From NCBI GenBank assembly GCA_017621495.1, contig JAGATB010000008.1:1-54542 (forward strand): DNA of 54,542 bases. Reading direction: 5' to 3'. The notes under the pieces are model-generated. The model did not search any database and was not told where the DNA came from. It worked only from the letters and a program-made list of their open reading frames with translations. Source of the DNA: Clostridia bacterium (GTDB lineage Bacteria > Bacillota > Clostridia > UMGS1810). Positions 9,006 through 17,405 of the stretch are shown in pieces (within the stretch, counting starts at the first letter, position 1; each line of letters starts with the position of its first letter). A program made the translations under genes and the position numbers.

Positions 9006-10016
9006 ATGGGCTACTCACTGGCTAAAATTGCAGAGGAGCTTGGAGTAAGCAAAGCTACGGTGTCCATGGTACTAAACGGCAAGGCACGTCAAGGACGTAT
9101 CAGCGAAGATGTGGAGCGTACCGTCAGGGAGTTTTGCCGTAAGGTGAACTATGTGCCCAACATCCACGCACGCAGAATTAATCAAAAGCACTCCAACACC
9201 TTCGGCTTCCTGGTGAGTCAGAGTGTACAGCCGGGCAGCAATAACCCATTCTCCGATATGAATATCACTGCCATCATGGGCGGCATAGTTCTGGCGGCAG
9301 AGGAGCTGGGTTTCAGAGTATCCATACAACTGTACAACAGCGATATGAGTGAAAACCGTACCTTCGAGTGGCTTAGAAATCGTGAAATTGACGGGCTCAT
9401 ATACTATGGCCTTAGCATACCGGACAATTGGAAGAAGATTTTCGGTGAGGAAAAGCACTGCATAGTAGGTATAGGCACAGAGCCCAACTCATATATATCC
9501 AGTGTAAACATAGATAACTTTCAAATGTCCGCCGAGGTCACAAAGCATCTGCTGGACAAAGGAAGAAAGCGTTTCATGTATATATCCGGAGCGGAGGGCA
9601 CCTTCGTATCTGATGAGAGGAAACGCGGCTGCATATCTACCTTAAGAGAATACGGCATAGAAATCCCCAAGGAATATGTGCTGAGTGCCAACTACTCGGA
9701 AACACTTGCCGAAGAAATGATACTAAAGCTCAAACCCGACGTTGACGCCATAGTGTGTGCCAATGATGACATGGCAATAGGTGCAATCCGTGCTCTAAAA
9801 AACCTGGGTATCAGAGTGCCCGAGGATGTAGCAGTAGCAGGCGGCGACAATGTAGTAACAGGTAAATACATATCCCCCTCTCTGACCACCTTTGAAAATA
9901 TGCAGCATCAGATGGGTGTAGAAGCAGTGAGCGTGCTAAACAACATGATAGCAAACGCAAAGGTATACAACAGAATCATAGACAGTGCTCTCGTAATACG
10001 GGAATCCACCATATAA
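9006..10016 (+). CDS. LacI-family transcriptional regulator
   Basis: A 336-residue repressor. Residues 1-60 form the LacI helix-turn-helix and hinge helix (SLAKIAEELGVSKATVSMVLNGKA, VNYVPNIHARRI). Residues ~65-336 form the periplasmic-binding-protein-like effector domain (DGLIYYG, AIVCANDDMAIGAIRALKNLGIRVPEDVAVAGGDN). It lies upstream of, and in the same direction as, the dehydrogenase operon. Near-identical palindromes precede its own gene and the dehydrogenase gene, so it is the likely local repressor, released by a sugar or sugar derivative whose identity the sequence does not reveal. SD: AAAGGAG. Confidence 0.93.
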   Translation: MGYSLAKIAEELGVSKATVSMVLNGKARQGRISEDVERTVREFCRKVNYVPNIHARRINQKHSNTFGFLVSQSVQPGSNNPFSDMNITAIMGGIVLAAEELGFRVSIQLYNSDMSENRTFEWLRNREIDGLIYYGLSIPDNWKKIFGEEKHCIVGIGTEPNSYISSVNIDNFQMSAEVTKHLLDKGRKRFMYISGAEGTFVSDERKRGCISTLREYGIEIPKEYVLSANYSETLAEEMILKLKPDVDAIVCANDDMAIGAIRALKNLGIRVPEDVAVAGGDNVVTGKYISPSLTTFENMQHQMGVEAVSVLNNMIANAKVYNRIIDSALVIRESTI

Positions 10017-10021
10017 AATAT

Positions 10022-10048
10022 AAAAAGCCGGTTGTAAACAGGCTTTTT
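10022..10048 (+). terminator. Intrinsic terminator after the LacI-family gene
   Basis: Arms AAAAAGCC (10022-10029) and GGCTTTTT (10041-10048) flank an 11-nt loop and end in a T-run. It separates the regulator transcript from the operon downstream. Confidence 0.7.
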
Positions 10049-10056
10049 AATATACA

Positions 10057-10074
10057 TGCTAAACTGGTTTAGCA
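10057..10074 (+). promoter_or_regulatory. LacI-family operator before the dehydrogenase operon
   Basis: TGCTAAACTGGTTTAGCA has perfect 8-bp arms around a TG centre, typical of LacI-family sites. It lies 24 bp upstream of the dehydrogenase ATG and matches the site at 8959-8976. Confidence 0.75.
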
Positions 10075-10097
10075 AACACAGAAAGGAATGGTAAAAA

Positions 10098-11174
10098 ATG
10101 AAAACATCAGAATTCAAAACCACAAGAGCAGTAGTAATTGAACGCCCTTATGAAGCTAATTTAAGGGAAATCAAGCTCACAGAACCCATGAGTGACGCAT
10201 ATGTTGCCAAGACACTCTACAGCAGCATAAGCACAGGCACTGATATGAAAACATACCGCGGTATGCAGCACCCCGAGCAGTGCTATTATCCCCTGGTACC
10301 CGGCTATGAAACAGCAGGTGTCATAGTGGCAGTACCCGAGGAAGGCGCAGACCTTAGTCGTTTGCCCGAGAGTGCACGCAACTTAAAAGTCGGCGACAGA
10401 GTTATGATTAACGAATGCCGTAAATACGGTGACGTATGTGCAGCCTGGGGCGGCGGCAGTGAATACACCATCAAGGACTGCAACACCACCAACGACCAGT
10501 TTGACTATATGGTTAAAATCCCCGACAATGTAACCGATATTCAGGCAGTTCTGGCATATTTGGCTTGCGTGCCCCTCAAGGGAATCAGACGCATGACATT
10601 GCGCCCTGATGAAACAATCGTAGTAATAGGCGCAGGTATGGTGGGTATATCTGCTATCCAGGAGCTTAAGATACTGGAACCCACACTTAAGGTTGTATGC
10701 ATTGAGAGAAATGCATTCAGAAGAAGCATAGCAGAGAAGTATGCAGACCTGGTGGTAAGTCCCGAAGAAGCTGTAGAAGCTATCAGAGATTTTACTGACG
10801 GCAAAATGGCAGACCAGCTCATGGAATGCTCCGGTAACCCCGAGGTTGTAGGTACACTCCATAAGTACATAAAGGACGGTGGCTGGGGAGATGATGACCG
10901 TCCGGCTCATATCCATCTGCAGGGCGACTACCCGGAAAAGATAATCTTCGACCATTATCACAGATGGTTCGTAAGAAATGCTACCATCACCATGACATGT
11001 GCACTGCGTGCAGGCTGCAAGGAACAGGTGCTTCAGTGGATTTCCGAGGGTAAATTTGATACCGAGGGTCTGCCAATTGAAGTATGGCCGGTATCTAAGT
11101 GTAGGGAAGCATTTGAGTACCTTGACGAAAAGCACGAGGACGTATTTAAAATCGTATTTGACTGGAGCAAATAA
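10098..11174 (+). CDS. Medium-chain dehydrogenase/reductase, catalytic zinc site altered
   Basis: This 358-residue protein has a GroES-like N-terminal domain and a Rossmann domain with VVIGAGMVGISAIQ near 175. The usual catalytic zinc ligands are not visible. The Cys position reads SSISTGTDM and the GHE motif reads PGYE. It therefore resembles the zinc-poor branch of sugar-alcohol-dehydrogenase-like proteins (as in BchC-like members) rather than classical sorbitol dehydrogenase. A role in oxidising or reducing a sugar derivative with NAD(P) is inferred from the LacI operator and the downstream TIM-barrel and GH57 genes. SD: AAAGGAATGG. Confidence 0.8.
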   Translation: MKTSEFKTTRAVVIERPYEANLREIKLTEPMSDAYVAKTLYSSISTGTDMKTYRGMQHPEQCYYPLVPGYETAGVIVAVPEEGADLSRLPESARNLKVGDRVMINECRKYGDVCAAWGGGSEYTIKDCNTTNDQFDYMVKIPDNVTDIQAVLAYLACVPLKGIRRMTLRPDETIVVIGAGMVGISAIQELKILEPTLKVVCIERNAFRRSIAEKYADLVVSPEEAVEAIRDFTDGKMADQLMECSGNPEVVGTLHKYIKDGGWGDDDRPAHIHLQGDYPEKIIFDHYHRWFVRNATITMTCALRAGCKEQVLQWISEGKFDTEGLPIEVWPVSKCREAFEYLDEKHEDVFKIVFDWSK

Positions 11175-11240
11175 AAAGTAATCGTTAATAGTGAAAAGTG
11201 AATAAGTGCGTTTTACTATTTATTGAAAGGAGGAAAATTA

Positions 11241-12047
11241 ATGATATTCGGAAATGCGGCTTGGGGGTTCAGAGAAACTCCCCTTGAAGAACAATTCAAG
11301 ATAACTGCAGACATGGGACTCAGTGAATTGGAGATAGGTATAGCCAATGCCCCCAATGACATAGCTCTCCACGTAAAGGACAGTGAGCTTGATGATATAA
11401 AAGCCCTCAGTCAAAAATACGGCGTCAATATGACCTGTGCGGCAACAGGTGACGACTTTACCCTTGGCAGTGACGACGTGCCCAAGGTGAAAAGAGTCAT
11501 AGACATATGCACTATACTTGGCGTTACCAACCTCAGAATTTTTGCAGGCTTTACCGCGCTTGAAGATATGTCGGCAGATAAATTTGATACCATGATAGAA
11601 GCCATCGGAGAAGTATGCAGCTATGCCGAGAGTAAAGGTGTAGTACCTGTTATAGAAACTCATGGAGGTGTGAGAGGCTTTGAGGATGGTGTAGAACACT
11701 TTGCAAGTACTACCACCGACCTTGAAACATTAAAGAAAATGCTGAGCTCTCTACCCCAAAATGCGAGGGTTTGCTTTGACCCTGCAAACCTGTATGCAGT
11801 GGGAGAAAATCCGGTTCAATTCTACGAAGAAATCAAGGACAAGGTAGCGTATGCACACTTCAAAGATTTTGCTAAGCTCCCCTCCGGACATATCAAGCCA
11901 TCATTCTGCGGTGACAGCGACATGGATTGGAAGGCAATCCTTGATGCTATGAAGGATTTTGAAGGTGTGGCGGTATTTGAATACGAAAATACAGAGGATA
12001 TCACAGAAGGCCTGAAAAAATCTTACGACTATATATGCAACATTTAA
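11241..12047 (+). CDS. Sugar phosphate isomerase/epimerase-like TIM barrel
   Basis: The xylose-isomerase-like (AP endonuclease 2 fold) TIM barrel is 268 residues long. Candidate divalent-metal ligands are visible in order: Glu in VIETHGG, Asp in CFDPAN, His in YAHFKDF and Glu in FEYEN. Family members isomerise or epimerise keto-sugars, inosose or hydroxypyruvate. The substrate here is unknown. The start is ATG at 11241, 7 nt after AAAGGAGG (11226-11233); an upstream in-frame TTG lies before that SD and is rejected. It sits between the dehydrogenase and the GH57 gene in the LacI-controlled operon. Confidence 0.82.
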   Translation: MIFGNAAWGFRETPLEEQFKITADMGLSELEIGIANAPNDIALHVKDSELDDIKALSQKYGVNMTCAATGDDFTLGSDDVPKVKRVIDICTILGVTNLRIFAGFTALEDMSADKFDTMIEAIGEVCSYAESKGVVPVIETHGGVRGFEDGVEHFASTTTDLETLKKMLSSLPQNARVCFDPANLYAVGENPVQFYEEIKDKVAYAHFKDFAKLPSGHIKPSFCGDSDMDWKAILDAMKDFEGVAVFEYENTEDITEGLKKSYDYICNI

Positions 12048-12062
12048 AATTTGACATTGTAC

Positions 12063-12128
12063 GGTGCTTTGGTAAACACTGCACCCTACATAGATATATG
12101 TAAAGTAGAGGTCGATGCCAACATCGAC
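12063..12128. repeat. REP-like palindromic element
   Basis: Two adjacent hairpins fill the gap: GGTGC/GCACC (12063-12085) and GTCGATG-CCAA-CATCGAC (12111-12128). The wording GTAGAGGTCGATGCC..CATCGACCCGCC resembles small dispersed elements common between genes in gut Clostridia, compare 33494-33513. It lies inside the operon without a T-run, so read-through is likely. Confidence 0.5.
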
Positions 12129-12163
12129 CCGCCATATAAACAATACAAGGAGGAATTAAAACC

Positions 12164-13546
12164 ATGAACAAACCAAAAATTATATTTTTACCCCACGCAA
12201 ACATCCAATACTCACAGCTGGCTCCTGAGAAGAGACAGTGGGTTATGAAGAACTGCTACGAAAAGCTCTTTGACTTAATCGACGGCGGAGACTACAAGAT
12301 AGGCTTTGAAGCAAGCGGTATCACCATCGACGAAATGGCAAAACAGGCTCCGGAGGTACTGGCTAAATTGAGAAAGCTGGTTACCGAAGGCAAGGTTGAG
12401 CCAGTGTGCTCACCATACATTCACTTCATGCTTGCCAACATTCCCAAAGAGGTATGTCTACACTCCCTTAAATACTCCATGGAAGTATGGGAGAAGCACA
12501 CCGGTAAACGTCCGGAAATCGGCTGGAACCCCGAGTGCGGCTGGGCAGGCTACATACCCGATGTATACAAGGAAGCCGGACTCAAGGCTCTTATCATGGA
12601 CGCTGACTCCCTTATGCTCTCCTTTGATGAGATAAGAAAGGCTACAGGACTGGAATTTGACGTAGCCGGTCACTCCAACAAGAACCACCTCTTCAAGATT
12701 GAAGAATACATAAAGGATAAGCCGGAGTTCCTTAAATTTATAACAAATGCTTCCGTAGCTTCAAACGGACTTAAGATGATTTACCGCAGTGACTGCATGG
12801 CTAACCTCCTGCTCTGGTACCTGATGGGTGCTACGGAGGGCTTAAGAGAAGAACCCATAAACATGGGCGAAATCAAAAATATGCTCTCTAACTGGAAGGA
12901 CAGAATTGCCGAGACCGGCAGCTTCATAATGCCATATGCGGAGGATGCCGAGTACATTGGCTCCAGTGCATACTTCTATGTAAAGCAGTTTAATCAGGCT
13001 CGTTTCTTTGAAGAGGAGCCCGACAGTGTGGTAAGATTCAAGGAAATCCTGGATGCTGCTAAGGATGCAGGATACGAATTCGTACTGCCGAGTGAAGTGC
13101 TGGACAACACTATAGAAAACAACTATGTAGACAACATAGAAAACGGTGTTGCATGGCACGGAGGTACCGCTAAGGCATGGGCAAATACAGAATACTCCAG
13201 AATTATGGACCCTGTGTGCATATCCATCTTAAACGGCATAAAGGCTGTAGCAGAAAAGCTGGGTCAGGACATAGGTGCTCTTGACATGGATTTAGACAAT
13301 GCTATGAAAGCTCTGGCAAGTGCATGGGTATCTGACAGCCGTTGGCCTCCTGCTCCCACAAGCCCCGGCAGATTTAACGTAAGAGAATCTCTGGACGATA
13401 TGTATCTGGCAAACGACTGCATAGCAAAAGCTATGGAAAAGGGCGGCATCGCCGAAAAGAGAGGTCTCTACTCCCCCAACCTTATGAAAACCCAGATTAA
13501 GGCTATAGACGATTTGCTCATGAGCAAAGAGTACTTCGGAGAGTAA
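12164..13546 (+). CDS. Glycoside hydrolase family 57-type (beta/alpha)7-barrel enzyme
   Basis: A 460-residue cytosolic protein. It opens with a PHANIQYSQL motif and has WNPECGWAGY, in which Glu124 sits where GH57 enzymes keep the catalytic nucleophile. MPYAEDAEYIG supplies a candidate catalytic Asp. GH57 members cleave or transfer alpha-glucosyl/galactosyl units with retention. There is no signal peptide and no transporter nearby, so the substrate is probably intracellular. The stop overlaps the ATG of the radical SAM gene (TAATG), so the two are translationally coupled. SD: AAGGAGG. Confidence 0.75.
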   Translation: MNKPKIIFLPHANIQYSQLAPEKRQWVMKNCYEKLFDLIDGGDYKIGFEASGITIDEMAKQAPEVLAKLRKLVTEGKVEPVCSPYIHFMLANIPKEVCLHSLKYSMEVWEKHTGKRPEIGWNPECGWAGYIPDVYKEAGLKALIMDADSLMLSFDEIRKATGLEFDVAGHSNKNHLFKIEEYIKDKPEFLKFITNASVASNGLKMIYRSDCMANLLLWYLMGATEGLREEPINMGEIKNMLSNWKDRIAETGSFIMPYAEDAEYIGSSAYFYVKQFNQARFFEEEPDSVVRFKEILDAAKDAGYEFVLPSEVLDNTIENNYVDNIENGVAWHGGTAKAWANTEYSRIMDPVCISILNGIKAVAEKLGQDIGALDMDLDNAMKALASAWVSDSRWPPAPTSPGRFNVRESLDDMYLANDCIAKAMEKGGIAEKRGLYSPNLMKTQIKAIDDLLMSKEYFGE

Positions 13547-14514
13547 TGGACAGGATTATAAAGCATGTGCACCTTCAGATTACGAGAAATTGTAATCTGA
13601 GGTGTCCCTTCTGCGGACAATGGGGCAAGAAGGGATTCTTCGCAGACAGTGCCGGCACTGAAATGGAGCTTGCCGACTGGCAAAGGATTATAAAGGAGCT
13701 CACCGAATACCGCATGAAATCCAAGTCCGACATATGCGTGACGGTATGGGGCGGTGAACCACTGGTGTCACCTTATTTTGATGAAATAATGGCACAGCTG
13801 AAATATAACGGCTTCACCACAGAAGTCATAACCAACGGCGTGCTCATAGACAGGCATAATGATATCATCAAAACCAAAGCAGACAGACTCTATGTTTCAA
13901 TAGACGGTCCACGGACAATACACGACACCATACGAGGCAAAGGTGTTTTTGATAAAGTAAAAGACAACCTGCTCTCTCTTAAGCACAGTCATGTGATAGT
14001 GATGTCTGTCATCACTCCCGGGCTGCTCCAAGAGCTGCCGCAGTTTCTTGATGAGCTGGATACATTCAGCATTAAAGAGCTGTATCTGCAGGATATGATA
14101 GGGGTTACCACAGCGGAGACCGAGCAGTATAAAGCTTGGATGAAGGATAAATTCGGAATTGATGCAGTAAATATAGATTCATGGGAAAATAACGATAAAA
14201 TAAACTATTCCAACGAAACCGACAGTGTGCTTAGTTCAATAGATACGAGCAGATTATCATACACAGCACTGCACAAATCACACCGCATTAATCCGCAAAT
14301 TCAGTGCACCTCACCCTACAACCATGTACACATAGCATGGAACGGCAACGTGCTCTACTGTACAGACTTCTATGATTTTGCCGCAGGAAATGTACACACT
14401 GATACTGTGGAAAGCATATTTCTAAATGAAATAAGCGAATCCTACAGAGCAGAAGTATCCAAGGGCAACTGCCCTACCTGTAAGCATTGCTCATGGAGAA
14501 TTACCGAATTTTAA
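13546..14514 (+). CDS. Radical SAM protein with C-terminal cysteine cluster (SPASM/Twitch-like)
   Basis: A 322-residue protein. CNLRCPFC at 16-23 is the CX3CX2C [4Fe-4S]-AdoMet site, and VWGGEPLVSP and SIDGP are typical AdoMet-binding motifs. The C-terminus has further cysteines (QCTSPYNH, LYCTDF, NCPTCKHCSW) expected to hold an auxiliary Fe-S cluster, as in SPASM/Twitch proteins that modify peptides or sugars. Translational coupling to the GH57 gene suggests the pair act on the same substrate. No precursor-peptide gene is visible, so a small-molecule or sugar substrate is favoured by inference. Confidence 0.8.
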   Translation: MDRIIKHVHLQITRNCNLRCPFCGQWGKKGFFADSAGTEMELADWQRIIKELTEYRMKSKSDICVTVWGGEPLVSPYFDEIMAQLKYNGFTTEVITNGVLIDRHNDIIKTKADRLYVSIDGPRTIHDTIRGKGVFDKVKDNLLSLKHSHVIVMSVITPGLLQELPQFLDELDTFSIKELYLQDMIGVTTAETEQYKAWMKDKFGIDAVNIDSWENNDKINYSNETDSVLSSIDTSRLSYTALHKSHRINPQIQCTSPYNHVHIAWNGNVLYCTDFYDFAAGNVHTDTVESIFLNEISESYRAEVSKGNCPTCKHCSWRITEF

Positions 14515-14526
14515 TATAATTATATC

Positions 14527-14588
14527 CGACTGCAAAATGCTCATGGCAGCTCACTGAGGCTGTTGTAGCTCTTTGCAGTCGTTTTTTT
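14527..14588 (+). terminator. Intrinsic terminator of the LacI-controlled operon
   Basis: Perfect 10-bp arms CGACTGCAAA (14527-14536) and TTTGCAGTCG (14572-14581) enclose a 35-nt loop and are followed by seven T residues (14582-14588). Confidence 0.75.
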
Positions 14589-14603
14589 GTATTAAATAAA
14601 TAA

Positions 14604-14632
14604 TTGAATTTATCCTCATTATGTGGTAGAAT
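14604..14632 (+). promoter_or_regulatory. SigA promoter of the alaX-like gene
   Basis: TTGAAT (14604-14609), a 17-bp spacer and TAGAAT (14627-14632) lie 32 bp before the ATG. Confidence 0.6.
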
Positions 14633-14664
14633 ATAGTGGTAAATATACTCGAGGTGAATTATAA

Positions 14665-15813
14665 ATGACAGAGAAGCTTTATGATAATGACAGCTATCAA
14701 ACGGAATTTGACGCAGTGGTATTATTCTGCGAGGCTTCGGGAGATGGCTATAAGACAATTCTGGATAAAACTGTATTTTTTCCTGAGGAAGGCGGTCAAA
14801 GCTGCGATACAGGGCATATAAACGGTATAGAAATAACATTTGTGGAGCTGTGCGGTGACACCATAGTCCACTATAGCAAAGCTCCGTTTGAGCCTGGAAG
14901 CACAGTTCACGGGGTTATAGACTTCGCACCCAGGTACCGCAAGATGCAAAATCACACCGGCGAGCATATCATATGCGGTATTGCTCACAAGCTGTACGGT
15001 TGTGAAAATGTGGGATTTCACCTTGGTGCAGACTACGTAACCATGGATCTGGACAAGCCCCTGACAAGTGAAGATATAGCCAAGATAGAGGTTATGGCAA
15101 ATGAAGCAGTATACTCCAACATACCGGTAACAGCTTATTATCCTGCAGAGGATGAACTAAAGATAACAGACTACAGAAGCAAATCCAACATCACCGGAAA
15201 AGTGCGTCTGGTAAATATAGAAGGCTATGATATATGTGCCTGCTGTGCACCCCATGTGGCACGCACAGGCGAAGTAGGCATTATAAAAATACTGGATTGT
15301 ATAAACTACAAAGGCGGTGTACGGCTTAGCATCCTATGCGGCAGAGATGCACTCTCAGACTATAATGAGAGATTGAAACGAAATATATATATATCCAACC
15401 TGCTCTCCGTAAAGCAGGAGGATGTGTGCACAGCTCTGGATAAGCTCATGGAGGATATGGCATCCCTAAGGCAGCAAATCGGAGAAAAATCCAAGCTGAT
15501 ATCAAAGCTCTATACAGACAGCATCAGTGAAACAGACGAAAACATATGTATCATTACCGAGGGCTTATCAAGCGGTGAAATGCGACACATTGTAAACGGC
15601 ATCATGACCAAAACTACAAAATCAGCAGCTGTATTCTGCGGTAATGACCAAGATGGCTACAGCTACATAATAGGCTCACTTCACATAAATCTTAAGGATG
15701 CAGCACCTCAAATAAACTCTGCCCTATGCGGCAGAGGAGGCGGTACATCTCAGATGATACAAGGGAGCGTCAAGACGAATAAAAAACAGATAGAAGTGTA
15801 TTTTACGAATTGA
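14665..15813 (+). CDS. AlaX-type alanyl-tRNA editing protein with DHHA1 domain
   Basis: A 382-residue, free-standing version of the editing half of alanyl-tRNA synthetase. The second-additional domain carries the zinc-binding motif HTGEH (97-101) and a downstream CCAPH. A coiled-coil segment (about 230-290) leads to a C-terminal DHHA1 domain ending in CGRGGG. It hydrolyses Ser-tRNA(Ala) or Gly-tRNA(Ala). No class II catalytic core is present, so it is an editing factor and not an AlaRS. It is a single-gene transcript with its own promoter and a shared terminator. Confidence 0.88.
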   Translation: MTEKLYDNDSYQTEFDAVVLFCEASGDGYKTILDKTVFFPEEGGQSCDTGHINGIEITFVELCGDTIVHYSKAPFEPGSTVHGVIDFAPRYRKMQNHTGEHIICGIAHKLYGCENVGFHLGADYVTMDLDKPLTSEDIAKIEVMANEAVYSNIPVTAYYPAEDELKITDYRSKSNITGKVRLVNIEGYDICACCAPHVARTGEVGIIKILDCINYKGGVRLSILCGRDALSDYNERLKRNIYISNLLSVKQEDVCTALDKLMEDMASLRQQIGEKSKLISKLYTDSISETDENICIITEGLSSGEMRHIVNGIMTKTTKSAAVFCGNDQDGYSYIIGSLHINLKDAAPQINSALCGRGGGTSQMIQGSVKTNKKQIEVYFTN

Positions 15814-15821
15814 ATTTAAAG

Positions 15822-15846
15822 CCTCCCATGTGTAACACATGGGAGG
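15822..15846. terminator. Bidirectional terminator between alaX-like gene and trpB
   Basis: CCTCCCATGTG (15822-15832), TAA loop and CACATGGGAGG (15836-15846) form an 11-bp hairpin. An A-rich stretch lies on one side and a T-rich stretch on the other, serving the two convergent genes. Confidence 0.8.
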
Positions 15847-15861
15847 AACTTTTGATTATCT

Positions 15862-17103
15862 TTAAATATTATAGTCCAACTTAAACTGCTCACCACAGCC
15901 GTACTTTTCATATACGTAATCTATATCTTTATCCCCTCTGCCGGATAAGCAAGTAAGTATAGAGCCGGATTTGTGCTCTTTGGCGTAGCGGATAGCATAT
16001 GCCAAAGCATGAGAGCTCTCTATAGCAGGGATTATACCTTCATATCTGCTGAGGAGGAAAAATGCTTCCATTGCTTCTTCATCAGACACGGTTTCGTAGT
16101 GAACCCTTTCACTGTCTCTTAAAAATGCATGTTCAGGACCCACACCGGGATAATCCAGACCGCTTGCTATGGAATACACAGGGAGTGGTTCACCGTTTTC
16201 ATCCTGCAGCAGATAGCTGTCAAAGCCGTGAAGTCTGCCCTTGGTACCAAATTTCATGGTAGCTGCATGGTCACCTACATTCTCTCCTCTGCCCAAAGGC
16301 TCGATTCCGTAAATTTCTACGGGGTCTGCAAGGAAGGGCACAAACATACCCAGTGAATTGGAGCCGCCTCCTACGCAAGCGCACACAGCATCGGGCATTA
16401 TACCCGTCATGTCCAAAAACTGCTCTCTGGCTTCTATACCTATTACAGACTGGAAGTCACGCACCATCTTGGGGAAGGGGTGCGGTCCCAGAGCAGAGCC
16501 TATGCAGTAAATTGCGTTATCATATTCCTTGAGATAAGCATCAAAGGCTGCATCCACGGCTTCTTTGAGCGTTTTGAGTCCGTGTGTTACGGGTATGACA
16601 TTGGCACCCAGCATCTTCATACGGATTACATTGGGGTGCTGCTTGGCTATATCTACCTCACCCATGTATATATCACACTCCATACCGAAGTATGCCGCAG
16701 CGGTAGCCAGAGCCACACCGTGCTGACCTGCACCGGTCTCTGCTATGAGCTTCTTCTTGCCCATATATTTGGCAAGGAGACCTTCGCCCATGCAGTGGTT
16801 GAGCTTATGGGCTCCTGTATGATTTAAATCCTCACGTTTTAAGTAAATCTGACAATTGCCGAAAATCTTAGAAAGTCTCTCACAGTGATACACTGGAGTA
16901 GGTCTGCCCTGAAACTCCTTTCGAATCCTGCGAAGTTCATTTATAAACTGGGCAGAATGGCATATAGCCTCGTAGGCTCTGTCTGCTTCTTCGAATGCAG
17001 GCACCAGCTCCGGAGGCAGAAACGAGCCTCCAAACTCACCAAAGTATCCGTCCTCGGTGGGATATTCCTTAAGATAATTTTCAAATTCTTTGTATTTATT
17101 CAT
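15862..17103 (-). CDS. trpB: Tryptophan synthase beta chain (stand-alone)
   Basis: The PLP-dependent beta subunit has 413 residues and makes tryptophan from indole and serine. The Schiff-base lysine is in TGAHKLNH, the phosphate loop is CVGGGSNS, and the helix after [12 protein letters not shown] matches TrpB1. The start is ATG at 17103 behind AAGGAG; the in-frame ATG 69 bp upstream lacks an SD. No trpA or other trp gene is nearby, so indole salvage or a dispersed pathway is possible. GAHKLNH and GGGSNS differ slightly from the commoner GAHKINN and GGGSNA. Confidence 0.9.
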   Translation of the reverse strand: MNKYKEFENYLKEYPTEDGYFGEFGGSFLPPELVPAFEEADRAYEAICHSAQFINELRRIRKEFQGRPTPVYHCERLSKIFGNCQIYLKREDLNHTGAHKLNHCMGEGLLAKYMGKKKLIAETGAGQHGVALATAAAYFGMECDIYMGEVDIAKQHPNVIRMKMLGANVIPVTHGLKTLKEAVDAAFDAYLKEYDNAIYCIGSALGPHPFPKMVRDFQSVIGIEAREQFLDMTGIMPDAVCACVGGGSNSLGMFVPFLADPVEIYGIEPLGRGENVGDHAATMKFGTKGRLHGFDSYLLQDENGEPLPVYSIASGLDYPGVGPEHAFLRDSERVHYETVSDEEAMEAFFLLSRYEGIIPAIESSHALAYAIRYAKEHKSGSILTCLSGRGDKDIDYVYEKYGCGEQFKLDYNI

Positions 17104-17160
17104 CTGTTCTATCTCCTTACAACAACATTTACTGTGTTTTAAATTGCATATATTATTTAT

Positions 17161-17189
17161 ATAATAAATCAAAAGCTGAAATTTGTCAA
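17161..17189 (-). promoter_or_regulatory. SigA promoter of trpB
   Basis: Minus-strand TTGACA (17184-17189) and TATTAT (17161-17166) with a 17-bp spacer. No attenuator or T-box is visible between it and trpB. Confidence 0.65.
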
Positions 17190-17324
17190 CCGATTGAATG
17201 CATAATTTTATCTTTATGCAACAAAGCTTTTATATTTATAAAATTATTATATAAAAAAATCGGTAGCAAAAAGTAATTTTTTTATAAATTTTTTATATAA
17301 TGGATAATTATAATGAATTTTCTA

Positions 17325-17353
17325 TTGAAATATGTAAAAAAAAGTGCTAAAAT
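17325..17353 (+). promoter_or_regulatory. SigA promoter of the cofE-like gene
   Basis: TTGAAA (17325-17330) and TAAAAT (17348-17353) are spaced 17 bp. The rest of the 17104-17405 gap is AT-rich with nothing else recognised. Confidence 0.55.
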
Positions 17354-17405
17354 TGTAAGGTAAAAAAGCATTCCAAACTATAAAGGAAAATCTAATTTAA
17401 GCGAG

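Noticed and set aside
11223..11240. TTG start for the TIM-barrel gene
   Set aside because: The upstream codons cover the AAAGGAGG ribosome site that belongs to the ATG at 11241.
8939..14588. C-glycoside deglycosylation operon (Dgp type)
   Set aside because: No Gfo/Idh/MocA oxidoreductase or DgpB/C-like pair is present; only the TIM barrel is similar.
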